DNA of 64,000 bases from Hypericibacter terrae (lineage in GTDB: Bacteria; Pseudomonadota; Alphaproteobacteria; Dongiales; Dongiaceae): the NCBI RefSeq assembly GCF_008728855.1, contig NZ_CP042906.1:992001-1056000 (forward strand), written 5' to 3'. The notes beneath the pieces were generated by a model that had not been told where the DNA came from, did no database searches, and was given only the letters and a program-made list of their open reading frames with translations. A program made the translations under genes and the position numbers. Position 1 is the first letter of the stretch, and the number at the start of each line of letters is the position of its first letter. Shown piece by piece: positions 18,577 to 26,006 of the stretch.

Positions 18577-19641
18577 GTCATCCCCGCGAAAGCGGGGAGA
18601 TGGATTCACACTCCAAGTGCAACACTTGGCTGCAGAAGATTTCAGCGGGGCTGTGCCAGTCAAGGCATTTGCGCGGGGTGTTGTTGTAGGCGCGGACCAG
18701 ATTTGAGAGTTGGCGTGTGGTGAGGGTGTCGAGGTTGGTTTTTCTGGGGATGTTGCGGCGCAATCGCCCGATGGCGTTTTCGACGCCCCCTTTCTGCCAG
18801 GGAGCATAGGGGTCGCAGAAGAAGGTCTGGATATCGAGGCGGTGGAGCTCGTAGTGACGGGCGAACTCGGTGCCATTGTCGAAGGTGATGGTCTGGCGCA
18901 GGGATTGGGGCAGAGGCCCGAGCAAGCTGGCGATAGCGTCGGCGATCGGCTCGGCATGCTTGCCGTTGGACCGGCCGACGATGAGCAGGCGGGAGGATCG
19001 CTCATGCAAGGCGAGGAGGGCCTGGCCGTAGCGGGTGAACATCATGAGATCGGCTTCCCAGTTGCCGGCGACCGAACGGTCCCCGACGGCGGCGGGTCTT
19101 TCTGCAATGGAAACACGATCTTGGATGTGCAGGGCCGAGCTGCCGCCCTTGCGGCCGCGGCGGCCGCGTTTGCTCTTGGCGCGGGGCAGGTAATGGCGCC
19201 AGCGATAGTCCTTGTGGCGGGTGATCTGGGCCTGGATGAAGCGGTAGATGCTCTCCGGGCTGATGACGTGCCGGCCCTGCTGGCGTTCGAGCCAGCCGCA
19301 GACCTGCTCGGGCGACCAGCCTTTCTTCAGGCCGTCGAGGACTTGCCGGCGCAACTTGGCGTCACGTTCCAGACGCGAGCCTCGCCAGCGCCGGGCCCGG
19401 GTCTGCTGCTGGGCGTAGACGGCCCGATAGCCGATCTGACGGCCGGTGTTTCGCTTCAGCTCCCGAGAAATCGTCGATGCTGGGCGATCCAGAGCTGCAG
19501 CGATCTGGCGGATCGAGTGGTCTTTGGCCTGAAGGCTGGCAAGGATGGCGCGCTCTTCGGCCGAGAGCTGAGTGTATTTTGTTCCCATGGCAACACCCTA
19601 ATCTGGTGTTGCACTTCGTTTGAAAATTCAGCGGACCCAAC
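18577..19641. mobile_element. IS30-family insertion sequence, copy 2
   Basis: This is the second copy of the element at 11729-12793, in the same orientation and identical as far as I can read. It again sits between the left arm (18577-18598) and right arm (19671-19693) of a REP-like element. The sequence between the IS right end and the right arm differs from copy 1, so these are two independent insertions into two repeat copies rather than one large duplication. Confidence 0.9.
18578..19588 (-). CDS. IS30-family transposase (copy 2)
   Basis: The 336-residue transposase is identical to that of copy 1, with the same helix-turn-helix, the WEADL / FDNGTEF / ENAIGRLRR catalytic core, and the same C-terminal SPLSRG plus stop supplied by the REP arm. 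A complete reading frame with both ends present suggests the element is functional. Confidence 0.95.
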   Translation of the reverse strand: MGTKYTQLSAEERAILASLQAKDHSIRQIAAALDRPASTISRELKRNTGRQIGYRAVYAQQQTRARRWRGSRLERDAKLRRQVLDGLKKGWSPEQVCGWLERQQGRHVISPESIYRFIQAQITRHKDYRWRHYLPRAKSKRGRRGRKGGSSALHIQDRVSIAERPAAVGDRSVAGNWEADLMMFTRYGQALLALHERSSRLLIVGRSNGKHAEPIADAIASLLGPLPQSLRQTITFDNGTEFARHYELHRLDIQTFFCDPYAPWQKGGVENAIGRLRRNIPRKTNLDTLTTRQLSNLVRAYNNTPRKCLDWHSPAEIFCSQVLHLECESISPLSRG

Positions 19642-19670
19642 CCTCCACCGACACCGCTGGATCGAGTTGG

Positions 19671-19693
19671 GCCCCCGCTTTCGCGGGGGTGAC
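19671..19693. repeat. Right arm of the REP-like element split by IS copy 2
   Basis: CCCCCGCTTTCGCGGGGGTGAC pairs with the left arm at 18577-18598. The flanking GCTGGATCGAGTTGG (19657-19671) is shared with the right flank of copy 1. Confidence 0.75.
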
Positions 19694-19750
19694 AACCAAG
19701 CGAGGGTGACAATCAAGCGGCGACGACAACCAGTTTGTGAGTGGCGAATC

Positions 19751-20167
19751 TCACGCCACTCTGATCGTCCCGTCTCTTCCGATCGTCACCTCCGCCCCAT
19801 CGGCCAGCGCCGCCTGTTGCTCGCGCGGGACCACCAGGACCGGGATCGAGCCGTAATTCATCTCGCGGGCGACCACGACGCCGAGGCCGAGGATCGCGTC
19901 GGGCTCGGCGACGACGAGGGCGGCCGGCGCGAGGCGCTTGGCCATCAGCTCCAGCATGATGTAGCTCGAGGAGGAGGAGCCGATCATGCCGGGCAGCACC
20001 AGCACGCGGCCCTTGAGCTCGGCCTGGTGGTTGGGATGGCGCGGGTCGCTGATCCGTCCCGTGACCGGATCGACGCCGCCCCAGAAGCTGATCGGCTTTG
20101 CGAGCTTGAGCACGCGGCCGCGCGCCTCACCTTCGACCTGGATCTTGCTGTCGAGCACCGCGGTCAT
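19751..20167 (-). CDS. Aconitase X small (swivel) subunit, DUF126
   Basis: The 138-residue protein carries the DUF126 / AcnX swivelling domain: ISFWGGVDPVTGRISDPRHP near 22-41, then LPGMIGSSSSSYIMLELM near 55-72 with the serine-rich substrate loop. In proteobacteria the two-subunit AcnX enzymes characterised so far are cis-3-hydroxy-L-proline dehydratases; archaeal ones dehydrate mevalonate 5-phosphate. The ATG overlaps the stop of the large subunit (ATGA), so the two are translated together. No other hydroxyproline genes are adjacent, so the substrate is inference. Confidence 0.88.
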   Translation of the reverse strand: MTAVLDSKIQVEGEARGRVLKLAKPISFWGGVDPVTGRISDPRHPNHQAELKGRVLVLPGMIGSSSSSYIMLELMAKRLAPAALVVAEPDAILGLGVVVAREMNYGSIPVLVVPREQQAALADGAEVTIGRDGTIRVA

Positions 20168-21414
20168 GACCACAAACCCTCGTCGCGGCTGACGCGGCCT
20201 TCGATCGCGGATTTCACGCAATCGGCGAGGCTGCCATAGACCACCTCGTAGCCGGTGTTGGCCGGGGTGTAATGCGCGAACTTGCCCGAGTTGGTCATGA
20301 GCACGCCGCTCCGGCTCGGCAGGATCGGCGCCACCACGACGCAGGTGTCGGCCACCACCGTCACCCCGGCCTGCTGGAGGGGCTTCAGGCGCCGCCGCCG
20401 CTCGAGCTCGGCCACCACATGGCGGCCGGTGCAGACGAAGAAGGGCAGCTTCACATGGCGCCCGTCGATCAGATCCTCCAGCGCCTCGAACTCCTCCAGC
20501 GAGAAATGCGGGCTGCCCAGTGCCACTGCATCGATCCGCTCGCCCTTGACGGTCGAGAGTCGGTCGCGCGCAGTGCGCAGCATGGCGGCATCGAGCCGGA
20601 TGGTCTTTTCTGGCGGTTGGTTACCCAGCGCCGCCGCGGCCGTGGGCGCTTCGGGTGTCACGCCCGCCACATGGAACAGGCCGACGGCCCCACTGGAAGC
20701 GGCGGCTGCCCCCAGCGCCTTGAGCTGGTCCTCGCTGGTGAAGGGCGGGAGCCCCTCGATCACGCCGATGGCATTGCCGATCTCGGCGCCATACCAGGCG
20801 CCCAGCACCGGATAGAACACGTCGCTGGCCTTGAGCGCGTGCGAGAGAGCCGAGGTATCGACCAGGATCGTGGCGCGGCGCTTCTCGGCGCGATGGAGGC
20901 CGTAATCGGGCGCGCGCGCGACGATCGCGCAGCAGATGTCGAGGAAATCGCCATAGCGGTTGGTGCGGGCCCCCAGCACCGAGTTGCAGAAGGCGACCGC
21001 GTTGCTTTCGCCCCAGGCCACCTGCTCGCCGAATTTGGGCCGGTGTCCCGCCTGATAGGGCGAGCAGGTCCAGGTCGGCCAGCAGCCCATCGCCTCATAG
21101 GCCTTCATCAGCCGCAGCGCCATCTCGTGGCGGTGGGGATCGGCCTTGACCGTCGCGGGCGTGATGAGATCGAGCCCGCCGACATTCATGGTCGAGGGGA
21201 TCGCCACGCGGGCCCCTTCGCCGACCAGCCGCTCGGCGAAATGGACGCCGCTGTCGCCGTGATAGAGGCCGCCATCGATATGGGAGGAGGTCACGCGGAT
21301 GAGCCGCTCGGCGCCCAGCATCGCGCCCATCTCGGCCAGGATGCGCATCGACATGGCGGCGGCATCGCTGCCGGCGGCAATGGCTCGTTCTTCGTCGGTC
21401 AGTCGGACAGGCAT
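20164..21414 (-). CDS. Aconitase X large (catalytic) subunit, DUF521
   Basis: The 416-residue protein starts MPVRLTDEERAIAAG and shows the AcnX catalytic region: SSHIDGGLYHGD, IPSTMNVGGLDL, CSPYQAGHRPKFGEQVAWGE and SNAVAFCNSVLGARTNRYGD. The cysteines in CSPYQ and FCNSVLG are candidate Fe-S or metal ligands. The frame is open to 21648, but the extra part encodes the C-rich repeat and has no ribosome site, so I use the ATG at 21414. It forms one unit with the DUF126 gene. Confidence 0.9.
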   Translation of the reverse strand: MPVRLTDEERAIAAGSDAAAMSMRILAEMGAMLGAERLIRVTSSHIDGGLYHGDSGVHFAERLVGEGARVAIPSTMNVGGLDLITPATVKADPHRHEMALRLMKAYEAMGCWPTWTCSPYQAGHRPKFGEQVAWGESNAVAFCNSVLGARTNRYGDFLDICCAIVARAPDYGLHRAEKRRATILVDTSALSHALKASDVFYPVLGAWYGAEIGNAIGVIEGLPPFTSEDQLKALGAAAASSGAVGLFHVAGVTPEAPTAAAALGNQPPEKTIRLDAAMLRTARDRLSTVKGERIDAVALGSPHFSLEEFEALEDLIDGRHVKLPFFVCTGRHVVAELERRRRLKPLQQAGVTVVADTCVVVAPILPSRSGVLMTNSGKFAHYTPANTGYEVVYGSLADCVKSAIEGRVSRDEGLWS

Positions 21415-21483
21415 GGGACCCGCACTCGCAGAAGGGGGGCCGATCTTAGCGGCGCGGGGCGGGGCTGTCGCGGCGGAAGGAAA

Positions 21484-21572
21484 CCCTCCCCCCAACCCCC
21501 TCCCGCAAGGGGAGGGGGCTAGAAAAATTGGACCACGCCCCCTCCCCTTGCGGGAGGGGGTAGGGGGAGGGG
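21484..21572. repeat. Inverted pair of C-rich palindromic repeats
   Basis: The arms 21484-21519 (CTCCCGCAAGGGGAG) and 21536-21572 (CTCCCCTTGCGGGAG) face each other across a spacer of only about 16 bases, the shortest in the window. The whole can fold into one long hairpin. It lies upstream of the AcnX gene. Confidence 0.85.
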
Positions 21573-21644
21573 TGTCGCAGGACCATTGGTCATGTCGAAT
21601 GACAATCGCGCTCAAAGTTTCGAAATCGATCGAAGCGATCATAC

Positions 21645-21690
21645 CCAAAAGTCGAAGCCCTCCCTCCTGCCATCGGCAGAAGAGAGGGCT
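21645..21690 (-). terminator. Terminator downstream of the GST gene
   Basis: On the minus strand AGCCCTCTCTTCTGCC and GGCAGGAGGGAGGGCT form a long stem with a GATT-like loop, followed by a short CTTTTGGG tract. It lies 39 bases after the GST stop. Confidence 0.7.
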
Positions 21691-21728
21691 GAGAGTCGGG
21701 AAGTCCGGCGTTCGGCTTTAGAAAACGC

Positions 21729-22334
21729 TTACACCAATCCCTCGGCCTTGAGCGCGGCCTGGACGGCGGGGCGCTTGCCGACGCGCTCGCGGAAGGCGTT
21801 CAGGTTCTTGTAGGGCGTCATGTCGACATCGGCATGCGCCGACCAGTTGGTGATGGTGAAGAGATAGGCGTCGGCTGCCGTGAAGCTCTTGCCCATCAGA
21901 AAGTCGTTGGTCGAAAAATGCTTGTCGAGCAGCGCGAACCGGTCGCCCAGCTTCTTCTTCACGATCGCCTTGAAGGAGTCGGGCGTGGCAGGGTTCCAGA
22001 GCGGCCCGAAACCCTTATGGACCTCGGTGGCGATGAAATTGAGCCATTCCTGCTCGCGATAGCGGTCGAGCGTGCCGGCCGGCGGGATCAGCTTCGCATC
22101 CGGCTTCTGGTCGGCGATGTACTGCAACAGAACCGCCACCTCGGTCATGATCTGGCCGTTGTCGAGCTGGACCGTCGGCACATAGCCCTTCGGATTGATC
22201 TTGGAGAAGTCCTCGCCCTTCTCGGTCTTCTTCGTGCCGAGATCCACCTTCACGATGTCGGCGGGAAGACCGGCCTCGCGGATCATGATGTGGGGAGCCA
22301 GCGAGCAGGCGCCGGGGCTGTAATAGAGCTTCAT
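21729..22334 (-). CDS. Glutathione S-transferase, beta-like
   Basis: The 201-residue protein starts MKLYYSPGACSLAPHIMIRE, where SPGACS holds the cysteine characteristic of bacterial beta-class GSTs. The thioredoxin-like domain ends near residue 80 (GYVPTVQLDNGQIMTE is the cis-Pro and glutathione-binding strand). An all-helical C-terminal domain follows. It conjugates or reduces electrophiles with glutathione. The ATG at 22334 was chosen over the longer open frame because of the conserved N-terminus. It is divergent from the small gene at 22546. Confidence 0.92.
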   Translation of the reverse strand: MKLYYSPGACSLAPHIMIREAGLPADIVKVDLGTKKTEKGEDFSKINPKGYVPTVQLDNGQIMTEVAVLLQYIADQKPDAKLIPPAGTLDRYREQEWLNFIATEVHKGFGPLWNPATPDSFKAIVKKKLGDRFALLDKHFSTNDFLMGKSFTAADAYLFTITNWSAHADVDMTPYKNLNAFRERVGKRPAVQAALKAEGLV

Positions 22335-22545
22335 GGGGAACCTCTTCGGTCTGGGGAATGTCGTGGCGCCCCTGGTATGTCGGGTTCGGACGCGTTCCGC
22401 AAGACGGCACCTTCCCGAAACGCGGTCACTGCGAGGTGACCGTATTTGACGGAACGCCCGGGAAGCGGCAAGCATGATGCCACGTCATTGCGGAGCCATG
22501 GCCCGTTCAACGGTTTGTCACAGGATATGTCGGAAGATGGCCGCC

Positions 22546-22893
22546 ATGAGCGAGCCCGATACCCCATCCGATGAGGTCCAGGCGGCGTCCGCCGATGCCC
22601 TGGCCGCCGCCTTGGCGCCGAAGTTTCCGCAGCTCCAGGCGCTGCTGGCGGCGGATCCCGGGCAGGCTCGGGGCGATCTGCTGCCCTATCTCCTGCTGGC
22701 CGAGCTCTACCGCTGGCTGACCGAGCAGGCCACGGCCGGCGCGGACGATGCGGAAACGCAGGCGGTCGTCCAGCTCTGCGGCGAGCTGTTCGCCATGACC
22801 TTCGAGCATGATCCGCTGGGCGCCGCGTTCGCCAGCGAGATCATCGATTCCATGCTGGATGCGACGCGGGGACGGCCCCGCACCGAATCATGA
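22546..22893 (+). CDS. Small acidic helical protein, partner of the SUKH gene
   Basis: The 115-residue protein is acidic and mostly helical (LQALLAADPGQARGDLLPYL, then AVVQLCGELFAMTFEHDP). I do not recognise the family with certainty. It resembles the small helical proteins often found beside SMI1/KNR4 genes. GGAAG precedes the ATG at 22546; an in-frame ATG at 22537 adds three residues. Its stop lies 11 bases before the start of the SUKH gene, so the two are co-translated. Confidence 0.65.
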   Translation: MSEPDTPSDEVQAASADALAAALAPKFPQLQALLAADPGQARGDLLPYLLLAELYRWLTEQATAGADDAETQAVVQLCGELFAMTFEHDPLGAAFASEIIDSMLDATRGRPRTES

Positions 22894-22903
22894 AGGAATG
22901 CTC

Positions 22904-23371
22904 ATGAGCCTGAAGGATTTCGAAACGGCGATGCGGCTGATCGAGGAAAACGAGGATCAGGCGGATTTCGTCGGCCCCCGCGACGCGGCGCTGGTCGACA
23001 AGGCGGAGAAGGCGCTGGGGATCAAATTTCCGCCCAGCTATCGCCAGTTCCTGCTGCGGCTGGGAGCCGGCAGCTTCGGCGCTCTCGAGATCTACGGCGT
23101 GATCGACGACGAATGGGAGGGCTCCTCGGTTCCGGATGCCGTCTGGTACACGCTCAGCGAACGCGACGAATACGATCTGCCGAAGCATCTGCTGGTCATC
23201 GCCGCCGCCGGAGACGGGCCGCTCTATTGCCTCAAGCTCGGCCAGGAGAAGGAACCGCCGGTGATCTTCTACTCGCCGGGCCTCGAGGAAGAGGAGCAGG
23301 ACTCCGAGATCGCCGCGGCGGATTTCGGGGCCTTCCTGCTGGAAGGCGTGCGCGACGAGCTGGATGCGTAA
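22904..23371 (+). CDS. SMI1/KNR4 (SUKH) family protein
   Basis: The 155-residue protein has the SUKH core: VDKAEKALGIKFPPSYRQFL near residues 36-55, GAGSFGALEIYGV near 60, and a C-terminal DFGAFLLEGV. SUKH proteins are widespread immunity proteins against nuclease and other polymorphic toxins, but many stand alone. AAGGA lies 7 bases before the ATG at 22904. No toxin with an export signal is seen nearby, so an orphan immunity role is one possibility only. Confidence 0.85.
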   Translation: MSLKDFETAMRLIEENEDQADFVGPRDAALVDKAEKALGIKFPPSYRQFLLRLGAGSFGALEIYGVIDDEWEGSSVPDAVWYTLSERDEYDLPKHLLVIAAAGDGPLYCLKLGQEKEPPVIFYSPGLEEEEQDSEIAAADFGAFLLEGVRDELDA

Positions 23372-23690
23372 CCTGAATTGACGCCGCCGCCGTTCCGGGG
23401 CAGTGACCGACGGCCGGCGGCAGGATCCCTCTGTCCCGCTCGGGGTTTTTCCGGAGGGACGGGCTCCCGGCGCGCCGATTCAGGGGCCGTCCCCTTCTTT
23501 TCCCGGGAACCTTCGTCCGCTTAACCCATTATGAGCGGGTCCGTGTCATGGTTAACGGACTTTGATCCTGGGAGCCGCCGGGTCTCGGACGCGCCGGGCC
23601 CGGACGCCCTTCCAACCAGCCTTGCCTCGGTCGCCGATGGGATTTGCGTTCCCGGATCTCGACCTGCGGTAGCGGAGAGACCGGACTTCC
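23372..23690. other. Intergenic region upstream of the histidine kinase
   Basis: This 319-base gap has no gene that I can support. It contains GC-rich inverted stretches near 23430-23460 and the two CtrA-like half-sites listed separately. The promoter of the histidine kinase is presumably at or after 23521. Confidence 0.4.
23521..23555. promoter_or_regulatory. Possible CtrA-type half-sites
   Basis: TTAACCCAT (23521-23529) and ATGGTTAA (23548-23555, the exact complement of TTAACCAT) are inverted 27 bases apart, upstream of a PleC/DivJ-like kinase. TTAACCAT is the known CtrA half-site in alphaproteobacteria. Spacing differs from the classical TTAA-N7-TTAA, so this is only suggestive. Confidence 0.3.
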
Positions 23691-25418
23691 ATGTCGCCTG
23701 CCGACGGCCCCCAGCCGACCCCTCCTCAGGACCGGATCTGGACCCGCCCCCGTTGGGGTGCGGGCACGGTGGTTCCCATTCTGGCGGCGGTCTCCTTCGC
23801 CTCGATCCTGGCGATGGGCGTGCTGTTCGCCGTCACCACCCATAGCGACACGCTGCATCGCGCCGAAAACGAGTGCCAGCGCATGGCGGCGGTCGCCGCC
23901 GTGCATGTCGGCCGCATCGCCGAAGAATCCGGCCGGAGCCTGCGGGTGATCGCGCAATGGATCGAGCGCAACCCCGGCGCGCCGCTCGACTCTCCCGATC
24001 TGATCGCCCTCGCCGACGTGCTCAATATCGATCCGGGCCAGACGCGCGCCATCGCCGTCGTCGATTCCACCGGCCAGGCTGTGATGCTCGATAGCGCCAG
24101 GGCGGGTCTTGCCTTTGATGTCTCCGCCCGGTCTTTTTTTCCGGTCGCGCGCGACGGTCCGGAAGGCACCCTGCTGTTCGCCCCACCGGTACGGAACCTC
24201 GACACGAATGAGCTGACGGTTCCCGCGCTCTACAAGATCGCCGTGCAAGGGCGGGAGCTGGTGATCGCCACAGCGTTCTCCGTGGGCCGGGTGCAGGATC
24301 TGATGACGTCGCTCCTGGCCGACTATCACGGCAGCCTGTTGCTGAAGAGCGGCGACAGGGTGCTCGTCGGGGCCATCGAGAATGGATCCGACGAGGGGAC
24401 GGAGAAGGTCGCGTCGGAGGCCCTCCTGGGAGGGCCGTCGGCCGGGGCGCCATCGTCGCCGGATCAGATCGCCTGCAGCAGGCCCGTCGTCGGCACCTCG
24501 CTGCTGGTCGAAGCCCGGCTGGACCGGCAAGCTCTGTTTCTTCGCTGGGACAAGATCGTGCTCGCCTCCTCGGCCTTGATGCTGGTGGTCCTGGCGCTGG
24601 TGGTGTTCCTCTCGATCGAGTTGGGCTCGTTCTATCGGCGCCTGCGGTCGAGCGAGGACAGCCTGCGCGATTCGCTGGCCCACGCGAACGAGGCCAACCA
24701 GGCCAAGACGATGTTCCTCGCCAACATGAGTCATGAGCTGCGCACGCCCTTGAATGCCATCATCGGCTTCTCGGAGCTGATCGAGCGCCAGGCCTTCGGG
24801 CCCATCTCCGACCGGTATCGCGGCTATGTCACCGACATCCTGCAGTCGGGCCGCCATCTCCTGAGCATCGTCAACCAGCTGCTCGACATGGCGTCGATCG
24901 AGGCCAACAAGGATCGGCTCGACCGGCGGCCGATGGACCCCAGGGCGGCAATCGAGAGCGCCGTCGCCATGCTTCGCGGGACGGCGCAATCCTCCGGCGT
25001 CGCGATCGAGCTCGAGACCGGCGGCCTGCCGGCGCGGATGGTCTGCAACGAGCGGGCCTTCCGGCAGATCGTGGCCAATCTCGTCTCGAACGCGGTGAAG
25101 TTCTCGCCGCAAGGCAGCGCCGTGCGGGTCGGGGGCCTCGCCGACGGGCCCGACTTCATCATGCTGACCGTCGCCGACCAGGGCATCGGCATGGCGCCTT
25201 CGGACCGGGCCAAGCTCTTCACGCCCTTCTGGCGTGGCGAGAATGTCTGGACCCGCCGCAGCGACGGGATCGGCCTCGGCCTCGCCCTCACCCGGCGGCT
25301 GATCGAAGGGCTGGGCGGGCGCATCGAGGTCGAGAGCGAGGCCGGCAAGGGGAGCCGCTTCACCGTGCGGCTGCCGGTGAGCCCGCCGGCCGCGAGCGGG
25401 AAGTCCGCTGCCGCGTGA
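23691..25418 (+). CDS. Membrane sensor histidine kinase, PleC/DivJ-like
   Basis: The 575-residue protein has a membrane helix at about 27-48, a periplasmic sensor region to about 285 that resembles a Cache-type double domain (AIAVVDSTGQAVMLDSA), and a second membrane helix near 290-312. A short coiled coil leads to the HisKA H-box (FLANMSHELRTPLNAIIGF, His near 348). The HATPase domain has N, G1 and G2 boxes (NLVSNAVKF, DQGIGM, GIGLGLALTRRL). This core is the type found in PleC, DivJ and PdhS. No response regulator is adjacent. Confidence 0.9.
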   Translation: MSPADGPQPTPPQDRIWTRPRWGAGTVVPILAAVSFASILAMGVLFAVTTHSDTLHRAENECQRMAAVAAVHVGRIAEESGRSLRVIAQWIERNPGAPLDSPDLIALADVLNIDPGQTRAIAVVDSTGQAVMLDSARAGLAFDVSARSFFPVARDGPEGTLLFAPPVRNLDTNELTVPALYKIAVQGRELVIATAFSVGRVQDLMTSLLADYHGSLLLKSGDRVLVGAIENGSDEGTEKVASEALLGGPSAGAPSSPDQIACSRPVVGTSLLVEARLDRQALFLRWDKIVLASSALMLVVLALVVFLSIELGSFYRRLRSSEDSLRDSLAHANEANQAKTMFLANMSHELRTPLNAIIGFSELIERQAFGPISDRYRGYVTDILQSGRHLLSIVNQLLDMASIEANKDRLDRRPMDPRAAIESAVAMLRGTAQSSGVAIELETGGLPARMVCNERAFRQIVANLVSNAVKFSPQGSAVRVGGLADGPDFIMLTVADQGIGMAPSDRAKLFTPFWRGENVWTRRSDGIGLGLALTRRLIEGLGGRIEVESEAGKGSRFTVRLPVSPPAASGKSAAA

Positions 25419-25523
25419 TGTTGCACTCCCGCGATCAGGCGCCGCCGGACACGCGACAAAATCTCCGAATGAATTGACGCAAACCGTCTTGTCCGCCTGC
25501 CGTCGCTATGGCCAACTTCGGCC

Positions 25524-25937
25524 ATGGGCGGATGGATCTCCTTCCAAGGTCGACGGCGGCGCAGGACGGGTCTGACTCTGTTCCTGGCCCTGGCGCTGTT
25601 CTGCCAGACGCTCCTGTCGGCTGCGGCCGGCGTCGCCATGGAGATCGCGGCCACGGACATGGCCGCGGGCATGCCCGGGCATTGCGCCATGCAGGGCGAG
25701 CCGGCGAAGCCCGGGGCGCCTCCCGCGCATCACCATCAGGAATGCCCTCTCTGCGTCAGCGGCGCCTGCCCGATGGGCGGGGCGGTGTCGTTGCCGCCAA
25801 CGACCGGCCCGCGCCTCGATCTTGCCGGTGCCGCCGCGACGGCATACCGCTGCTCGGGATTCTTCGCCGACCGCCCGCCCAGCTCGCTTCTCTATCCCTC
25901 GGACATCGCCTCGCAAGCGCCGCCGCTTCGGGCCTGA
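25524..25937 (+). CDS. Secreted Cys/His-rich DUF2946-like protein
   Basis: The 137-residue protein has a basic N-terminus and signal peptide (GLTLFLALALFCQTLLSAAA). A mature part follows with HHHQECPLCVSGACPMGG, where clustered His and Cys could bind a metal. Small DUF2946-like proteins with this layout sit beside PepSY or TonB-receptor genes. The start ATG lies in the 3' arm of a perfect hairpin (ATGGCC-AACTTC-GGCCAT, 25508-25525). It precedes the PepSY gene by 69 bases. Confidence 0.7.
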   Translation: MGGWISFQGRRRRRTGLTLFLALALFCQTLLSAAAGVAMEIAATDMAAGMPGHCAMQGEPAKPGAPPAHHHQECPLCVSGACPMGGAVSLPPTTGPRLDLAGAAATAYRCSGFFADRPPSSLLYPSDIASQAPPLRA

Positions 25938-26006
25938 CGCCCGGACAGCCACCGCCTGCTTTGCAATCGATCGTCCCCGGCCCTCGTCCGGAGGCGTCGT
26001 TCCTCC

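Noticed and set aside
21415-21648. N-terminal extension of the AcnX large subunit
   Set aside because: The added residues are translations of the C-rich repeat pair and lack a ribosome site.
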